From NCBI GenBank assembly GCA_001312405.1, contig BBDR01000019.1, positions 1-64,000 of the forward strand: a stretch of DNA of 64,000 nt, read 5' to 3'. The translations under genes and the position numbers were made by a program. The stretch comes from Clostridium sp. NkU-1. Lineage in GTDB: Bacteria; Bacillota_A; Clostridia; Lachnospirales; Lachnospiraceae. Below are positions 62,443 to 64,000 of the stretch, in pieces (position 1 is the stretch's first letter; every line of letters starts with the position of its first letter). The notes beneath the pieces were generated by a model. That model saw only the letters and a program-made list of their open reading frames with translations. It did no database searches and was not told where the DNA came from.

Positions 62443-63332
62443 ATGAATAGGAAATTTCATGATTCCCTGGCCGGACTGGTCAGGGAAAAGCAGCCCATCG
62501 TTCACTGCATCACCAATTATGTGACGGCAGGAGACGTGGCAAATATTATTTTAGCCTGCGGCGGTTCTCCCATTATGGCGGACCAGCCGGAAGAAGCTTC
62601 GGAAATATCCGCCCTGGCCGACTGCCTTCTTTTAAACATAGGAACCCCCAAAGAGACTACAGTAGCTGCAATGATAAAAGCCGGTCTGGAAGCAAACCGG
62701 CGAAACCATCCAGTCATCTTTGACCCGGTGGGGATTGGTGCCTCCCGTTACCGAACCGAAACGGCTCTTTCCCTTTTAAAGGAAGTAAAGGCAACCGTTA
62801 TCAGGGGAAATGCATCAGAGCTCCGGATCCTGTTAAAGGAACTGACCGGAACAAACATAAAAAAACGGAAACAGCTCTGATTCCTCAGCCCGGGGAGTTG
62901 ATGCTTCTTTTTCAGATGAAATAAGGGAAGATACCCTGGAGGCTCTTAAGGAAACAGCCAGGGCACTGAGTGCTGCAACCGGAGCTGTGGCCGTCATGAC
63001 CGGGGCCATTGATATCGTAGCTTCCGGGAAGGAAACCTGTCTCATCAGGAACGGCTGTCCCCAAATGGCCCGCATTACGGGCAGCGGCTGCATGCTGGAC
63101 GGTATCATTGCCGCCTATGTGGCATCCGCCGGGCCTGCCTCCTCCCAGCACGCCGTTTTCCAGGCAGCCGCTCTTGCCACGGCTGCTGCCGGCCTCTGTG
63201 GGGAGCGGGCTGCTAAAAAAAGCGGAGACGTTCCAGGCTGGTACAGGCAGCTTCCGCTGCTGCTTTATTGATGAGGTTAGCCTCTTGAATGACAGCACCT
63301 TAAAAGGAGGGATAAACATTGAAGTTTCATAA
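62443..63332 (+). CDS. thiM: Hydroxyethylthiazole kinase (two frameshifts)
   Basis: Phosphorylates the thiazole alcohol. HCITNYVTAGDVANIILACG, ADQPEEASEIS, LLLNIGTP, VIFDPVGIGASRYR, RGNASELRIL, ITGSGCMLDGIIAAY are family blocks. Seven-A runs 62859-62865 and 63215-63221 each need six; the tail then reads FQAGTGSFRCCFIDEV and the stop is at 63332, 295 residues. Start at 62443 (MNRKFHDS) with GGGGGAG upstream. Confidence 0.93.
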
Positions 63333-63960
63333 AGACATGCTGCTCCTGTATGCGGTAACAGACCAGGCATTTACAGGAGAAAAAAACCTTAACAGCCCAG
63401 ATCGAAGAAGCTCTTTCTGCCGGGGTGACCCTTCTCCAGCTCCGTGAAAAGCGCATGGATAAAAACGCATTTCTGGAAGAAGCCCTTATGGTCCGCCAGA
63501 TTACCAGGCGTTACAAAATCCCGCTGATTATCAACGATGATGTGGAAACCGCCCTTAAGTGCGATGCGGATGGCGTACACGTAGGACAGAAGGATTTACC
63601 TCCGGCAGAGGTCCGCCGGCTCATCGGGCCAGACCGCATTCTGGCGTGACTGCCAAAAACATAGATCAGGCGAAAAGGGCATGGATGGATGGAGCTGATT
63701 ATATAGGCGCAGGAGCCATATTTCCAAGTTCCACAAAAAAGGATGCCATTCCCTTATCCCTGGAACAACTGTCTGAAATCTGCCGCTCCGTCCCCATTCC
63801 TGTAACAGCAATCGGAGGAATTACCGCTGAAAATGTCTCCAGCCTGAAAGGAACCGGCGCAGCCGGGGCCGCGGTTGTCTCCGGTATATTCGGACAAAGG
63901 GATATTACCGAAGCCGTCCACCGCTTAAAAGAACAGCTTTTAAAGGTGGTGAGCCTATGA
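63319..63960 (+). CDS. thiE: Thiamine-phosphate synthase (two frameshifts)
   Basis: Joins HMP-PP and thiazole phosphate. Blocks: LLYAVTDQAF, LLQLREKRMD, IPLIINDDVETAL, DGVHVGQKDLP, DYIGAGAIFPSSTKKDA, VTAIGGITAENV. Start TTG at 63319 with AAGGAGGG upstream, overlapping the thiM stop. The seven-A run 63380-63386 needs six and one G is missing near 63643; corrected length 213. Its stop overlaps the next ATG. Confidence 0.92.
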
Positions 63961-64000
63961 GCCTGATTCTCCCTTCCTTCCTCACCATAGCAGGCACTGA
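63957..64000 (+). CDS. thiD: Hydroxymethylpyrimidine (phosphate) kinase, first codons only
   Basis: Only 14 codons are in the window: ATG overlapping the thiE stop, then SLILPSFLTIAGT. The LTIAGTD start and the position after thiE suggest ThiD, the ribokinase-fold kinase that makes HMP-PP. The rest lies beyond the right edge. Confidence 0.6.
   Translation, partial: MSLILPSFLTIAGT

Noticed and set aside
1..64000. CRISPR arrays, tRNA or rRNA genes, complete insertion sequences
   Set aside because: No regular spacer repeats, no tRNA-like cloverleaf with the usual conserved blocks and no transposase frames were seen.

Overview
The window looks like a chromosomal piece of an anaerobic, spore-forming, low-to-mid GC Firmicute. 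A Lachnospiraceae / Clostridium cluster XIVa organism (Lacrimispora-like) is the best guess. The grounds are the clostridial gene order relA - MBL hydrolase - hemZ - hisS - aspS, the order xerD - spoIIM - NUDIX, the trp T-box, and strong AGGAGG ribosome sites. No rRNA, tRNA or CRISPR array was seen.

A warning governs the whole annotation. About 45-50 reading frames are broken by single-base indels, even in single-copy essential genes (aspS, hisS, relA, thiC and every trp gene except trpG). Most sites are A/T runs of 7 or 8 that read correctly with one base fewer, or G/C runs that read correctly with one base more. Correcting them gives family-typical lengths with a whole number of codons almost every time. 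I therefore annotate these as whole genes with probable sequencing indels, not as pseudogenes.

Layout. 1-2.8 kb (- strand): a collagen-like Gly-X-Thr surface protein with two paralogous glycosyltransferases. 2.9-9.9 kb: a cluster for disposal of methylthioribose / 5-deoxyribose, with an aldolase, mtnA, mtnK and an NhaC-type transporter, and a divergent DeoR regulator with an iron alcohol dehydrogenase. A 250-base multi-hairpin element sits inside the operon. 10-13.6 kb: small genes and a secreted 5'-nucleotidase carrying an internal LysM domain. 13.8-22.7 kb: aspS, hisS, hemZ, MBL hydrolase, relA and adenosine deaminase. 23-34.8 kb: a 10-gene cell-wall amino sugar salvage operon (murQ, ABC importer, MurK-type kinase, ROK kinase, GH4, tandem GNAT, PIG-L deacetylase, NamZ, NagZ) with a good promoter and a palindromic operator candidate. 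35-42.4 kb: a ~1931-residue wall-anchored protein (lamin-tail, OB-like, PHP phosphoesterase, wall-binding repeats) and a YibE/F membrane protein. This block is bracketed by two ~90-bp direct repeats, one of which cuts an AEC transporter remnant. 43-49.2 kb: a GltA-like oxidoreductase, apt, xerD, spoIIM, NUDIX, proC and a DeoR regulator. 49.3-53 kb: an AT-rich foreign-looking cassette inserted beside a truncated GntP permease, holding a B12/radical-SAM protein that lacks its cluster-binding cysteines, a 33-residue peptide gene, a long hairpin, a DUF2087-like protein and an MFS exporter. It resembles a peptide natural-product (RiPP) locus. 53.3-60.3 kb: a T-box-controlled trpEGDCFBA operon. 60.3-64 kb: a TPP-riboswitch-controlled thiC-thiW-thiM-thiE-thiD operon that runs off the right edge.
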